Positions 43,039 to 55,701 of a stretch of 64,000 nucleotides of DNA are shown here, piece by piece. The DNA is from Dryas octopetala (lineage: Eukaryota > Streptophyta > Magnoliopsida > Rosales > Rosaceae): the NCBI GenBank assembly GCA_963921425.1, contig OY992836.1, forward strand, positions 15,455,614 through 15,519,613, in the 5' to 3' direction. The notes beneath the pieces are model-generated. The model had not been told where the DNA came from. It saw only the letters and a program-made list of their open reading frames with translations, and made no database searches. Within the stretch, counting starts at the first letter, position 1. The number at the start of each line of letters is the position of its first letter. Both the position numbers and the translations under genes were made by a program.

Positions 43039-44866
43039 TTTCCTTTTAAACAAAAAATTAGACTTTATTTTTTATGAACTTTAGAATATGATTTCTTATT
43101 TGAAGATGAATGGTGTGTTATTTTAGTTTATGCGTATACTTTTGGCTAGTAGACGTGTTGTATTTATTTCTATTGATTAGTTTAATTGATTTTTATTTTT
43201 ACCCGTAATTTCATGAATACTTATTTTATGTCTCTTAATAAATGAATATGACACATACATTTTTGTTAATCGTAATTTGTTGACTCTCATAACAGTTATC
43301 AAATAAGCTAAGATAAGTAGATATAATACATGGAAATTTTTCTATCCGAAAATTTTCTATTGTTATTCTGTCTCAATTATGATTAATTATTGGTTACGTA
43401 TATAGTGATAATAATGTTTGTACATGCTTGGATTAGTCTTGATAAATTAGCTGTGCATTTCAACTTTTTTGTTTATGTATTATGCAGTAGAGGAATGCTA
43501 ACCATTGTGGCTTGGGCAACTGTGCATGGCTTCACATACAGTCTCTATTTAACAAATTTACTCGTGTTTTATACGTAACTACGTTACAAAATTAATATTG
43601 AAGACTTGAAGTGCCCCACATGAATGGATAGAAGATTAGGTTATAGTACACTATCAAACTCAAACCACACATATATCTAATATCTTTCTCCATGCATCAA
43701 GGAGGCCAAACCTTAGGAGTTTTTCCCATGCTTCAGATTTTTATGATCGAGTGAAGGCGACAGAAAAAAAAAGAAAAAAGGGTCCATATATTATTTCAGA
43801 TGGACCACATGCCAATTTTAATTGCAGGTTTGTTTGTTTCTATATATGGTCGAAGAAAACGATATCGAGTAAAGTTGGCAACGAGTTAATTAATTTGTCA
43901 ATATTGATGCGTACGGACGCAGTAGTTTCACGGAACCTGCAGCCCTCTTCATTGTGCCTCCTGGCCTCCAGCTTCAACGTACGTACCATTCCTCTGCTGC
44001 ACCCTCTTATAATATTCAATATATTCGAAGTATCTAATAATTAAAGTTAGAGCATCAAACAACTCAAATAGAAGAGACGTTTTTGATGTGGGGTACACTC
44101 TTAACAGGTTAAGAACTGAGAAGAATGATGTACGTACGTTACTGCTAGCTAGCTGCAAATGGTGATGTTTATATGATATAAAGCATGAAAAATATGCAGT
44201 TTTATTTGGAGAGGATCGATGCCAACAAAAGGTTACAGAAGGGTCTAATTATAGATCTCTATGAAAACTTTGACTAGTTTTAATCAGAACATAGAATATA
44301 TGCATGCATTGGTTGCATTATTGTGTAAAAGCATATATATATATATATATATATATGCATGGCAGTCCGATCGATCCTCTGCATGTTGCTTTGCCTGATG
44401 CCTTGAAAATTTGAAATTAACATATAATATATGATCGAATGCATGGATCCAATTAATTTCACTATCGATCGATCGGTCTCCATCTCCATCAACGTTTTGT
44501 AGTCGATCATAGAATATATCCATATTGATATCGATGCCTGCGAATAATTCTTTAGATTGCGACGTTTCTAACTCTCACCACGAGGTTGCTTCCAGGAAAC
44601 TCGTACCTCTCACTAAAGACGTGGCCACAGACCCATATATGGTAGTGGCACGTACACCCTAATACTACACTCCAAGTTGGGACCCATTATAAGTTTTCTA
44701 CCTCTCATGAATCGGATACAATTAATATGACATACAATCAGAAAATTTATACTTTAATAATGAAAAAACCAAACCCGTCAACATTCAAAAGTTAAAAAAT
44801 AACTCAATATTATATAGTGACTATGTGACTTATGGATAGGCTAGGAAAGAAGAAATTAGAAGAAAA
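43039..44866. other. Intergenic, no gene seen
   Basis: No supported gene. A (TA)n tract lies at 44334-44356. Numerous gatcgatc and gcatgcat words occur near 43.9-44.5 kb without an interpretable fold. Confidence 0.45.
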
Positions 44867-44867
44867 A

Positions 44868-45070
44868 TAACTATTTATTTTTTAGATTACCACGCAAAAA
44901 GTCAATCAAAATTGGAAATTGTTTAATTATATTAGTATTATCAAACAAATAAATGGTTATATAACCAAATTAATGATTTTTAAGTTGATTAATTTTTTTT
45001 GTATTATAATTTATAAATTAAGGAATAATTTAAAAAATTAACAATTTTAATTATGAGAGGATACTGCAAA
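44868..45070. repeat. Foldback MITE, degraded
   Basis: Left-arm text (tatttattttttagattacc, then caatcaaaattggaaattgt) is mirrored imperfectly on the right (attaatgatttttaagttga, then taaaaaattaacaatttt). It is a worn member of the foldback family. Confidence 0.5.
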
Positions 45071-46553
45071 ATAAGAATAATATGAGTGAATATTGAAAGA
45101 GAAAGTAAAAATGAGAAGTTAGCTGGTGCTTCTCTTAGAAGAAACTAGAAAGTTGATTGATCATAATTTGGTCCCATCCCCAATAGTATTATTAATTAAT
45201 TTCCTTTTGTGGGATTGCGTGTGTTTTCATTGCAAAAGCTTGTTAGTGCTTTTACGTGAATAATGTACAAACTTCCAAACATTTTGCACGACTCCACATT
45301 AAAGTATCATTGTGGCCCATTGAAATCCCCTTGTTTGAATCGCCTCCAATAAAAGCATGCATCAACAAATGAAGATGGACAATGGCCAAAAAAAACAAAT
45401 GAAGAAAGACCAGAGATTGTGGTTATAGAAAAGTGCTACTTATTTCAACTTTCTTTTTTCAACCTAGCTAAATGAAAGATAATTTGGCCACACCACATCA
45501 ATTCATGTAATCTACCGTGTTACATGGGTTAGGGAGAAAAAAAAAATTGGTAAAAATGTTGGGTTCTATAGCATTATCCTTGGTTATATATATATATATA
45601 TATATATATATCTGTAAACCATATATTTGATGTTCACCAGCTTGTTGATCAGAATCTTTAATAGAAGTAAGACTTCATATTGTTAATCTCTAGCCTGTTG
45701 ATGTCATATCTCTAAGAAAGGTAAAACCTATTTATATAGGTGGGTTTTGTCTTTATTAATTAAGGATGTGATAAGTAAATGTGGTTTAAACAATTTTATT
45801 TTGTAATTTATTTTGAACAACGTGAGTAACATGAAATTCATGCCCATAATTAGTCCCCCCACTATATCAACTTTGATGTATGAAGTATGAACGAGTACTT
45901 GGATGGTAAAAGATAATGTCTGGATCATGTGTTATAGATAGAAAGCGAAATGGAAAAAAAAAAAAAAAAAGATAGAAAGCGAAATGCAGAAAAAAAGATA
46001 GAAAGCGAAATGCAAAATGCAAAATCAATGCCTTTCTTTTTGGTCGAGAAAAATAATGCATTCGATCGGTATTAGTCATCAAAAGAATCAAATGAACGAA
46101 AATGCAACGAATGTGAATGCAGCACTACTACATATATACTGTCATACTGCCCATATAAAGCCAAGCACAATATGTGGTATAGCCACTTTTCACTTCCTAA
46201 TAAAGACCACTTTATTTCCTATATCTCTGTGAAGGAATCTCATTACATAAAGTAGATAAGATATAACCACAGATCTTTTACTCAATTATAAATTTATAAT
46301 TCACGATTGAAAATCTCAATCAGCCTCTTCATGCATGCCCTGATAGGCTGATATAGCCACAAGGCCCACAAAGAAACAAAAGCTCACATTAGGTTTCTGA
46401 TTAATTTGAATAAAAATGCGAACAAAATTAAATGTCTTAATAATTTTTGATTTATTTAATTTTTATATATAATTTTTGAATAAAAACTTAAAAAATAAAT
46501 AGCTCAAATTATTAAATTATAATGCGAAATAAATCCTATAAATAATACCTCAT
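45071..46553. other. Intergenic, no gene seen
   Basis: A (TA)n run lies at 45586-45611. The phrase gatagaaagcgaaatg is repeated three times between 45937 and 46014, interrupted by an A run. Nothing coding is supported. Confidence 0.45.
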
Positions 46554-47377
46554 TATGGGTCTGTTTCAGACGGATCGAATCGGAAATAGGATGTTCCAAT
46601 TCCGATCAAAAATTTCGGAGTAAAATTTCTATTACAAAAAATCAGAATTTCAACATCTCATTCCAATTCAAAAAATTTCAAATTTCTTGGATTTTTTGGA
46701 TTTTTTCAGAATATCACATTTCGGAACTTTCGGATAAAAATTTAGAATCTTCACGTTACTTTTTTTTTAGTATAATAGCCCATATCTAATATTTAGAGGA
46801 GGGGATTAATCTTTGGAACTCATCCTACATGGTGAGAATAAATGTCACTACTAGATATACACACACACACACATGATATATATATCATATTTGAAATTTT
46901 AAATATAATAAACTCAAATATTTAGTAACTACACGTACAAAAAATGTGGGTGTTTTTGTTAGCATTTATGTTATTATGATGCACATATATTTATAATATA
47001 TATATATATTTATATTAATAGTATTAGTTATTTTTTTTAATATATATGTATGTATATATTTAAAACAAATAACAAATTAATGAAACATATAGTAAAAAAC
47101 TAAATAAATGATATAATATTAATATAAATACGGAATAAATTGGCATAATTTCAAAAATATCGAATTGGAATGCCTTTGAAATATTTTAGAATTTTTCGGA
47201 TCGGAATTCAGATTGGATTGAAATTTAAAAAAACATTCCAATTCTAATCTAATTTTTTTCGAAACTTTCAGAATTCAGCATTTTTGGAATTCGGATTTGA
47301 TTCGGACGTTCCAAAATTAAAAATTTTCGAATTGAAATCGATCGGATTCGGATTTTCCAATCCAAATCACACCCCTA
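46554..47377. mobile_element. hAT-like AT-rich element, diverged
   Basis: The right end in reverse complement starts TAGGGGTGTGATTTGG, a terminus common in plant hAT MITEs. The left end TATGGGTCTG is a weaker match. Both subterminal parts contain many gaatt/aattcgga words (for example aaaatttcggag and ttttcggatcggaattcaga). No 8-bp target duplication was found, so the left boundary is uncertain. Confidence 0.55.
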
Positions 47378-47799
47378 GTATTAACTTATTTACAGCCTTA
47401 ATTATCATCATTATGTGGTTAGGATCACTCAAAATAGTACTACTTATCTATATTACACCTGGAAGTGTTTTTTTCTGTTGCAAAATACATTTGCGAAATA
47501 ACATTCTCCCACATTCTGCAGTAATGCTACCTACAACTGAACCATACATTGTTTTACTACATCTAAAAGATCTTCTGTACCTCTCTATCTCCAAAAGTAA
47601 AAAACTAGAACTAGGATTGTACATGCATACCAAAATAAGAGGTGTAGGAGGACCACGAAGTCACGAACCATCGCACATTGTTTGTATGCAGATTACCTTT
47701 TGTGTTGGGCCGAGTATGTTTCCAGAATTTAATTAGGCTTTGTTTATTGTTTGTATGTGTACACAATAATTGGTTGAGTAAGGTTATGTAGACTATTCT

Positions 47800-48165
47800 T
47801 AGCTGCTGAGTTGACCACACTAACATATTTTTTTCAACTTTTTTCTTGTTTTACCCTTTATTGCAAAAACATGATAAAATTATCTAGATTCATTCGGTGG
47901 TCATCTACCGAAACATCCACCAATGTTCGGCATATAAGTGTCGAATAAGTACAAATATTTCGACAGATAGTTGTCGAATGCCTTTTTCATTTCTATTCGG
48001 TAGTTATCCACCGAATAATCCACCAATGTTCAGCAGATAACTGTCGAATAACCATAAATATTTCAGTAAATAACTGTCGAATGATCCGATGAACAAAATC
48101 AAAATTTTTTGTTTTAAGGGTAAAGTTAAAATTTTGAAATAAGATGGTCAACTCAGCAATTTAGG
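47800..48165. mobile_element. MITE with internal 103-bp tandem duplication of TTCGG palindromes
   Basis: The left tip gctgagttgaccac and the reverse complement of the right tip gctgagttgaccat are inverted repeats. Inside, a unit starting ttcggtggtcatctaccgaa at 47893 recurs at 47996 as ttcggtagttatccaccgaa; each unit holds further gttcggc/gtcgaa half-sites. The core palindrome is the same type as in the elements at 15.5 and 42.4 kb although the termini differ. Confidence 0.7.
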
Positions 48166-49984
48166 TTAGTCGGAATAGCATTGAACTAATTGGTTTGTAG
48201 TTTCCAAACACATTGGTGCCACTTTTATGTAAGTGGGATGTGTGGGGACCTTTAAATGCCAAGATGCGATGTGTGGACCTATAGGGCCTTAAATGCAATG
48301 CAGTATGAATTTATAATTGTGGGCTCACTAAGATATAAGTCGGAACATATTTACTAACTACATTATTTATTTTTTATGGTCTGTACTAACTACATTATTG
48401 TCTAACAGGAGAATATTTTTGTATTATATATAATAACATTTTTTTAGACAATCTAATATATTATATTATTAAACTGTCAATTAAGTTCACACAAAATTAC
48501 AAATAATTTACTAACAAGTAATTACTGTATTTTGCTATCTAAAATCCAAGAGGTACCATTTGTCTAATTTGATCTTCTCTTCTTTTCTGATATCTATCTC
48601 AAACCATTTTCTACGGAGATACTTGTGAAAGTAGTGGATGCAGACATATACGGTGCTTTGGAAGTAGAAAGTGCACCATCCAAGAACTCTAAACCATCAA
48701 AGTTAGTTTAATTGGCTCCTGAGAATCTGGGGATATGATATGACTTACTTGTGTGGGTTGATGAAAAAGGGTTGATAAAAGAGGGGAGAATGTAGGGAGC
48801 TTATAGTGACAACATCGATCGATCATTGGAAGTAAAGTAATTGCCTTTGAATGGAATGTTGAGACTCATGAGTAGTGAACTTTAACAAGTAAATGCTTTG
48901 TACGTGGGTAGCACTATCACTAAGTTTTGCTGGCTCTTGTATTCATTTTCTATTCTCTTCTCTACTGAGATTTACACTAACCCAAGTCTCGAAATACACC
49001 AAAGAATGAGAGATGGAGAGCAAAGAGCATATCAACACAATCAAAACCCAATTCCCAGTTCCCACACAAGATATTCCTAAAACCCTCCACTCCACCACCA
49101 AACCATTATTTATTTATTTATTTGAATTGCCAGCTCGCAATTCCAAGTTTCTTATTCCAACCATATATTATGAAAGCCAATAAAGACAAAAATAATAACA
49201 TAAAATATGAGGCAGTTGGCCAAACACAATAACATGTAAGCAATTAAGAGACAAGAATTGTCCAACTCACCAGCAATTTGTCCCGGGTTCTCCAAGCAAC
49301 GTATCCTGTGTAATCTAAGAAACAAGGTAGAATATTAAATATTTGGGCTAACCTACCTGGCCTTGGCTTTAAGAAAAGCTTCTTCCATGAGTGCCCCAAT
49401 GGACAGCTTTGATGGTTTAAGGCCATGGTTTAAAGGGCCAGCCAGGGCTTCAAATCAAAACCCCAGTTGTATTTCATCATCCACAACTTTAGTAAGAAAT
49501 GTAAAAGCTACCACAGGTACATTTGGGCCCCAAGTATGGCAGTGCCCATGCACTAGCTCGATTTCCAACAACCAAAAAATTGGATAATAAATGGGGTTTG
49601 ATGATTGGAATTTGGATTCATGATTCCACATTCGTTTGATCCATCACTTGTGTTAAAATTAAAGGTGAAAGAAAAACACACCTGAAATGGACCTGTGTAT
49701 GTCCAAAAAACATTGCCAAAACCTGTTTCAAGATCAAATTATAACCCCCTTTTGAGCAATCCAACATCCAATGAGCATTTTCAGTCCCGAAAAAAAAAAA
49801 AAAAAAGATACATTGATAATGAGCTTGATCTAGAAAACAATATTCCATGCACAATTTTCTGTGTATACAAATTAAAAAGTGTATATAAGCAATATTTGCT
49901 ATTGAATTTACAGTAAGATGTGATATTAACTTTATTCCTTGCAGATTAGTTTATGATTAGTGCATATAAAATTGGGTTTTCAAA
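48166..49984. other. Intergenic, no gene seen
   Basis: No supported coding region or RNA. A TTTA run (49107-49124) is the only simple repeat. Confidence 0.5.
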
Positions 49985-51503
49985 TAGGTTTTTTAGCATA
50001 TTTATCACCCAAACTACGGCTCTTGTGCACAAATACCATCCATAAATTTTTTTTTTGCCCAATTGCCACTTATACTTTACAAATAGTGTCAATCTGACAA
50101 CTACATCAACTTTTTTGTTAAATGGTAAATTTTCTTTTTCAAAACTTTCCATTTTGTCCATGAATAGAATTTAAAAACTAAATCTTATTTAAAAAATTGA
50201 AAAAGTACTTCTAATTAATTTTTGTAATGAAGATATATTTTGCACTTAAGTTCAATTAAAAACAAAACTAAAAGTTAAAAAAAATTAATAAACCAAAATC
50301 GTATATTAAAACTTGTTTGGTTAATAAAATTATATTTCAATCAAGGCCAAAAGTAGATTTTATCAAACAAAAATCATATACTAAACTTAATTTGGTTTTG
50401 GTTGACTAAACAAAAACATTAATCAACCAAAATCTAATATTAAACCAAAAGGAAAACTGGACAGAAAAAAAAAAAAAACTCAGATTCATCCCCACCCCAT
50501 ACCTTACCCTACCCTACCCTACCCTCTAGTCCCCCCCATCCATTCACTCTGCCGCTGGCCGAACCACCAGCAACCCATCCTCTCCCTCTTCCTTTCTCCC
50601 TCTTCTTCCCCTTTTCTCTCTTCCCGTCCTCCTCTCTTATTGGATCTCTCTCTTGATCTGGTAGTGGCAGCAAGAGAATCTGATGGGCCTCGGCGGTCCC
50701 CGGATCTCTTGCTTTTCTCAAAAACACCATTTTGCATGTGCTGATGGAGGGTCTCAGCATTTTCGCCGCTTAGATAAATTTTTTTGGCTTAAATTCAATT
50801 TAGGCACATAACTATATATGTCATTTCAACGCGGTCCACAAATTTTAAAATATTTCAAATATACACCCGATCTATTATTTAAATTGAAAAATGGATTTCC
50901 GTCCATTGATTCGTTAAGAGATCAGTTAAATGTCAACTTAGCTTTTGCTGACCGGGATTACTTGGTGACATGGTGCTATCTCAGCAAACTTTTCCCGCCA
51001 AATGAGCGACATGGTGACACCTGTCCACCTAACCCCTAACACGGGCCCACAAACCCATCATCTCTTTCTCACTCATCGAACACAGGTAAATGATTTAAAT
51101 TCGAATTTGGGGGAAAATGTGATGTTTTTGGGAGACTAAATGGTCAAGAGAGCGTTCGACGAGCGAAAAAGAGGTGATGGGTGTGTGGGCCCGTGTTAGG
51201 TGGACATGTGTCGCTCATTTGGTGGGAAAGGTATGCTGAGTTGGCGCTACATCGTCAATTTATTCCCGTCAATAAAAGCCAAGCTGGTATTTATTTGATC
51301 TTTCAACAAATCGATAGACAGAAGTCCATTTTTCAATTTAGATAGTAAATTGGGTATATATTTGAAATATTTTAGAGTTTGTAGACCTGTTGAAATGCCA
51401 TATATAGTTATATGTCTAAATTGAATTTATGCCAATTTTTGTTATGGGTGATATTTGTGCAAATAGATCATAGTTGGGTGGTAAATATGCAAAAAAGTCT
51501 TTA
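49985..51503. mobile_element. Composite TIR element with a nested insertion
   Basis: The outer left arm (49990-50050, containing tagcatatttatcacccaaa) pairs with the far right (51430-51500). A long inner arm (50787-51060) pairs with 51160-51430, for example taaattgaaaaatggatttc against gaagtccatttttcaattta. Between outer and inner left arms lie about 730 extra bases flanked by similar ataaattttttt words at 50042 and 50774, suggesting a later insertion into the left arm. That insert includes a CCCTA/CT-rich stretch (50495-50660). No transposase frame is visible. Confidence 0.65.
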
Positions 51504-52655
51504 AAATAATATAAAGATGCCTAGACTTTGTAGGTGATGATTCTTCCTATTGGAAAGTAGCAGTGCAGCCACTAAATCGAAGTGAAAATAATTTATTTAA
51601 CTAAACCTATTAGTCAAACACAAACTCCATATATATGAGATGTCATTTTTTTTTCTTTTTAAGCAAATAAACGCAAACATTATTTATTTCATTACAAATT
51701 TACAAGTTTAATTTAAAACTTCTTTCATACCAAAAAAAAGCTCAAGGTTCTCAAAAGATCAGGTTGAGCTGACTAGTTAAAACAGGGCTGAAGTTCGATT
51801 CGGCCAGACCAACTCACTGCCTACATGTATGATCAATGATATAAAAAAATAATCATTAAAAATACAAATTACAAAATTAAATAGAAATAAAGTATGGAAC
51901 TTTATTATATTAATTCACAAGCAAAAGTATTATGAATTCACAATTAATTTAACAACCCATGGCAGAATAACCTCTATTAATAATCAAGTTTTGAGTTCAA
52001 TCCTTAATGAAATCGGTAATTTAAGCCTAATTTTAAGATTGCCCCTATGGTGTTTTCACCAATTGAAAGCAAGAAAAGAACTTACAGCTAAGATCAACCA
52101 CAAGTACAAATAGTTCAATTAAGGCTCACCAAACATATATTTAACCACCTACTGTTGTACTCAATGTTAAATAAGGAAATAAACCCATAATTTATATAGT
52201 AAAGGGAATATGGTACAGAACCTGAATTTTTAACATTTTGTTCAATTCACATGAATGAGGTGGGTGGGGTCATACATGAGTTCCTGAGAAAGTTGGAAAA
52301 GAAAAAAGAGAGGTTAGATTTTAATTAAAACATTTACCTATTATAAAATCCACTAAGATTAGGTGTGAGATTTCCAATAATTATTCTGTTTGGTTGGAGA
52401 GTTTGAAGGTGGTTGGGTTTTACACTTTAACAGTATCAAAAATGACCACATACGGCAGAAGTGTAATTACCTGCCAAGCCAAACAGAGCTCATCTGCATG
52501 ACTGCATCATGAAGGAGTGGACCCGGTGGGGCTGGTAGTTAAAATGTGACAGCCTGACATCAATTTCTTCTAATATATGATACATCACATATCATATATA
52601 TTTATTACTGTCCTTATCTTATATCTTAATTCGTGGAAAAATGTCTAATAAGACT

Positions 52656-52658
<3 letters not shown>
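51504..52658. other. Spacer upstream of ARO3
   Basis: No gene is supported. A tRNA-like phrase near 51770-51815 does not fold. Confidence 0.45.

Positions 52659-52716
<58 letters not shown>
52659..52716. repeat. (AG)n microsatellite in the ARO3 upstream region
   Basis: About 29 uninterrupted AG units lie some 430 bases before the ARO3-like start codon. GA tracts close to plant promoters can bind BBR/BPC factors, but a role here is only possible. Confidence 0.9.
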
Positions 52717-52717
<1 letters not shown>

Positions 52718-53141
52718 AAAAAGAGAAAATAAAAAGAGAGCAAACCATTCCAAATAGGCAAAGCAAAGCAAATTGGGTTATTTTATATAACATGAAAAAC
52801 GCGTTTGACCTGACCTTTACCTTGTAGAACTCGTCGACTTCAGACTATTCCATACACCTGTATGCATGCATACACACTGTAGCACAAATCCAAAGCACCC
52901 AACTTGAAAGGTCGGACCTGAGACCCATTTAGGACATTAGCAATTTCATATCTCCAGCTCACCCCTTTGAAGTTTCAACCAAAACCCACTTGCCTCCTTC
53001 TCTTCTCCGTCTATCAAGGCCAAGATAAGACTGCAAAGAGCAAAAGGAAGACGACCCTCTGTCGCTCTTGATCTCATTTCTGCAGTCGAACACACCCCAA
53101 GTCTCCATCAAACAGTTTGGTCTTGGTCTGCCGTGCAGGCC

Positions 53142-55133
53142 ATGGCGGACATAGTGAAGCAAATCTTGGCAAAGCCGATCCAGCTGGCGGACCAAGTGAC
53201 CAAGGCAGCGGACGAGGCCAGTTCGTCGAAGCAGGAGTGCTTGGAGCTCAAATCCAAGACCGAAAAGCTGGCGGGCCTCCTCCGTCAGGCGGCTCGAGCC
53301 AGCTCCGACCTCTACGAGCGCCCCACACGTCGGATCATCGACGACACCGAACAAGTCCTGGAAAAAGCCTTGTCCCTGGTGCTGAAATGCCGCGCCAATG
53401 GCATCATGAAGCGGGTCTTCACCATCATCCCCGCAGCCCAATTCCGCAAAATGTCGTCGCAGCTCGAGAACTCGATCGGGGACCTCTCGTGGCTGCTCCG
53501 GGTCTCCGCCTCCGCCGATAACCGCGAAGACGGCTACTTGGGGCTGCCTCCGATTGCTGCAAACGAGCCAATTCTGTGTCTCATTTGGGAGCAGATTGCT
53601 ATTCTTCATACGGGTTCGCTTGAAGATCGATCTGATGCGGCTGCTTCACTGGTTTCGCTTGCCCGGGACAATGACCGCTACGGGAAGCTGATTATTGAGG
53701 AAGGTGGAGTCGGACCCTTGTTGAAATTAATCAAAGAGGGTCGAACCGAAGGCCAAGAGAGCGCTGCTGAGGCACTTGGCTTGCTGGGACGTGACCCGGA
53801 AAGCGTCGAACACATGATCCATGCGGGTGTGTGTTCGGTGTTTGCGAAAATCCTCAAAGAAGGTCCCATGAAGGTTCAGGCTATGGTAGCGTGGGCAGTG
53901 TCGGAGCTCGCAGCTCATTACCCCAAATGCCAAGATCTTTTTGCTCAGAACAACATAATTCGCTTGCTCGTTAGCCATCTTGCATTCGAAACTGTTCAGG
54001 AGCATAGTAAGTACACCATTTCTTTCAACAAAGCCACATCGATCCATGCGGTTGTGGTAGCTAGCAACAATTCAAATGCCAATATCGTGAACAAGGCAAC
54101 TGATGAGGATGACAAGCAGAATTACAGCAACATTCCTCATCCCTTGGGAAATCGAATGCCGAGTCAGATGCTCAATGTGGTTACTAGTACCATGGCAATG
54201 CAGGGCGGGTGCAAACCTCCCCAACAACCAGTTAATGGTGCAAGTCAAACCAACGGTGCCAAGAGCAACAGCAATAGCAATGCAAAGCAAACTCCTCAGC
54301 ACCAACAATCCCATTCTCACCATCATCAAAATCTGTCAGGGACTACCATTAAGGGGAGGGAATTGGAAGACCCTGCCACCAAGGCCAAGATGAAAGCACA
54401 AGCAGCCAGAGCACTTTGGCACCTAGCCAAGGGGAACTCACCCATTTGCCGGAGCATCACAGAATCAAGAGCGCTGTTGTGTTTTGCTGTGCTACTGGAA
54501 AAGGGCCCTGAAGATGTTCAAAAGAATTCTGCCATGGCATTGATGGAGATAACATCAGTGGCAGAGAAAGATGCTGAGTTGAGAAGATCTGCCTTCAAGC
54601 CTAATTCCCCAGCTTGCAAATCTGTTGTTGATCAATTACTAAAGATCATTGAGAAGGCAGATTCAGATTCAGACCTCCTCATCCCATGTATCAAAGCTAT
54701 TGGGAATTTGGCAAGGACATTTCGAGCCACGGAGACAAGGATGATTGGCCCATTGGTGCGACTTCTCGATGAAAGAGAAGCTGAGGTTACCAGGGAGGCT
54801 TGCATTGCCCTCACCAGATTTGCCTGTTCAGATAACTATCTTCACCTTGACCATTCCAAGGCAATCATAAGTGCTGGAGGTGCTAAGCACTTAATCCAGC
54901 TTGTGTATTTTGGGGAACAAATTGTTCAGATTTCTGCATTGGTTCTCATGTGCTACATTGCACTGCATGTACCAGACAGTGAAGAACTTGCGCAGGCTGA
55001 GGTGCTCACTGTGCTTGAATGGGCATCCAAGCAGTCTTATATGACCCAAGATGAAACACTGGACACACTGTTACAAGAGGCAAAAAGTAGGTTGGATCTT
55101 TATCAGTCCAGGGGGTCAAGAGGATACCATTGA
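53142..55133 (+). CDS. ARO3: ARMADILLO REPEAT ONLY protein (ARO2/ARO3 type)
   Basis: One intronless frame from the ATG at 53142 encodes 663 residues (the frame is open nine bases further upstream but only to a GTG). The N-terminal helical region (MADIVKQILAKPIQLADQV...) is the plant-specific ARO domain; armadillo repeats follow from about 150 to 300 and 405 to 640, with typical signatures such as GGVGPLLKLIKEG and AARALWHLAKGN. Between them lies an Asn/Ser/His/Gln-rich linker (about 310-400). The end LYQSRGSRGYH is the usual ARO terminus. ARO proteins act at the growing apex of root hairs, trichomes and pollen tubes, recruiting a ROP GTPase regulator to focus actin. Position in the CPK18-J11 block favours ARO3. 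Two further ARO copies lie downstream on the opposite strand. Confidence 0.94.
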   Translation: MADIVKQILAKPIQLADQVTKAADEASSSKQECLELKSKTEKLAGLLRQAARASSDLYERPTRRIIDDTEQVLEKALSLVLKCRANGIMKRVFTIIPAAQFRKMSSQLENSIGDLSWLLRVSASADNREDGYLGLPPIAANEPILCLIWEQIAILHTGSLEDRSDAAASLVSLARDNDRYGKLIIEEGGVGPLLKLIKEGRTEGQESAAEALGLLGRDPESVEHMIHAGVCSVFAKILKEGPMKVQAMVAWAVSELAAHYPKCQDLFAQNNIIRLLVSHLAFETVQEHSKYTISFNKATSIHAVVVASNNSNANIVNKATDEDDKQNYSNIPHPLGNRMPSQMLNVVTSTMAMQGGCKPPQQPVNGASQTNGAKSNSNSNAKQTPQHQQSHSHHHQNLSGTTIKGRELEDPATKAKMKAQAARALWHLAKGNSPICRSITESRALLCFAVLLEKGPEDVQKNSAMALMEITSVAEKDAELRRSAFKPNSPACKSVVDQLLKIIEKADSDSDLLIPCIKAIGNLARTFRATETRMIGPLVRLLDEREAEVTREACIALTRFACSDNYLHLDHSKAIISAGGAKHLIQLVYFGEQIVQISALVLMCYIALHVPDSEELAQAEVLTVLEWASKQSYMTQDETLDTLLQEAKSRLDLYQSRGSRGYH

Positions 55134-55701
55134 TTCAATTACAAGGCAGAGTGGTTTCATGTTCCTAGAAAAAAGAAAAATTCCATTCTTTTGTTTCTGT
55201 TTTATCATTCTCAAGGAGTGTACATACTATGTAATTTACAACTTTCTCAGTCAAATGAAACCTCGCTTCTTTTTATGTCTTCGATTTCCTACCCATATAC
55301 ACCCATTTGTTACTGTTTCTAAAGTAAATAGTTGGTGTCCAGGCCAAAATGTGGGTTATGATAAGTTTGGATTCTTGATATATCAGGTAATTTTCCCTAT
55401 CTATTATTTGTTTTAGTAGTTTTCATCTCAAAGTGAACGCAAACATTTTCTGGTTTTGGAATGTCTAAAATTGATTATAATGCTAAAGATGGTTGTTATT
55501 CACATTATCTGAAGATTTTCTGACAACTTAGCTTATATAGAATAGCTTGGAGATAAGATGGGAAAAGATGTACTGAATAAGTGAAAATGTACTGAATAAA
55601 TCCTAATGACGTCTTAAGAATGGATAGCTAGTATGGTATTGACCTGGTTCATAGTTGACATGGGAGAAAATCTTAAACTATGACTTGGAAGTTTTCAAAC
55701 A

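Noticed and set aside
46554-47377. 150-codon frame at 47284-47736 overlapping the hAT-like end
   Set aside because: It starts within transposon termini, has no domain, and its codon pattern is not protein-like.
50495-50525. CCCTA repeats resembling a telomere
   Set aside because: The unit is CCCTA, not the plant telomeric CCCTAAA, and it forms part of a CT-rich block within a nested transposon.
51765-51830. tRNA-like text (gttgagctgactagtt ... agttcgattc)
   Set aside because: A-box and B-box-like words are present but acceptor and anticodon stems do not pair.
53133-53141. Upstream GTG as the ARO3 start
   Set aside because: Nuclear plant genes start at ATG; the ATG at 53142 gives MADIV, the usual ARO N-terminus.
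52959-53609. 216-codon minus-strand frame over the 5' part of ARO3
   Set aside because: It is the antisense shadow of a GC-rich coding region; the plus-strand frame has clear ARO homology.
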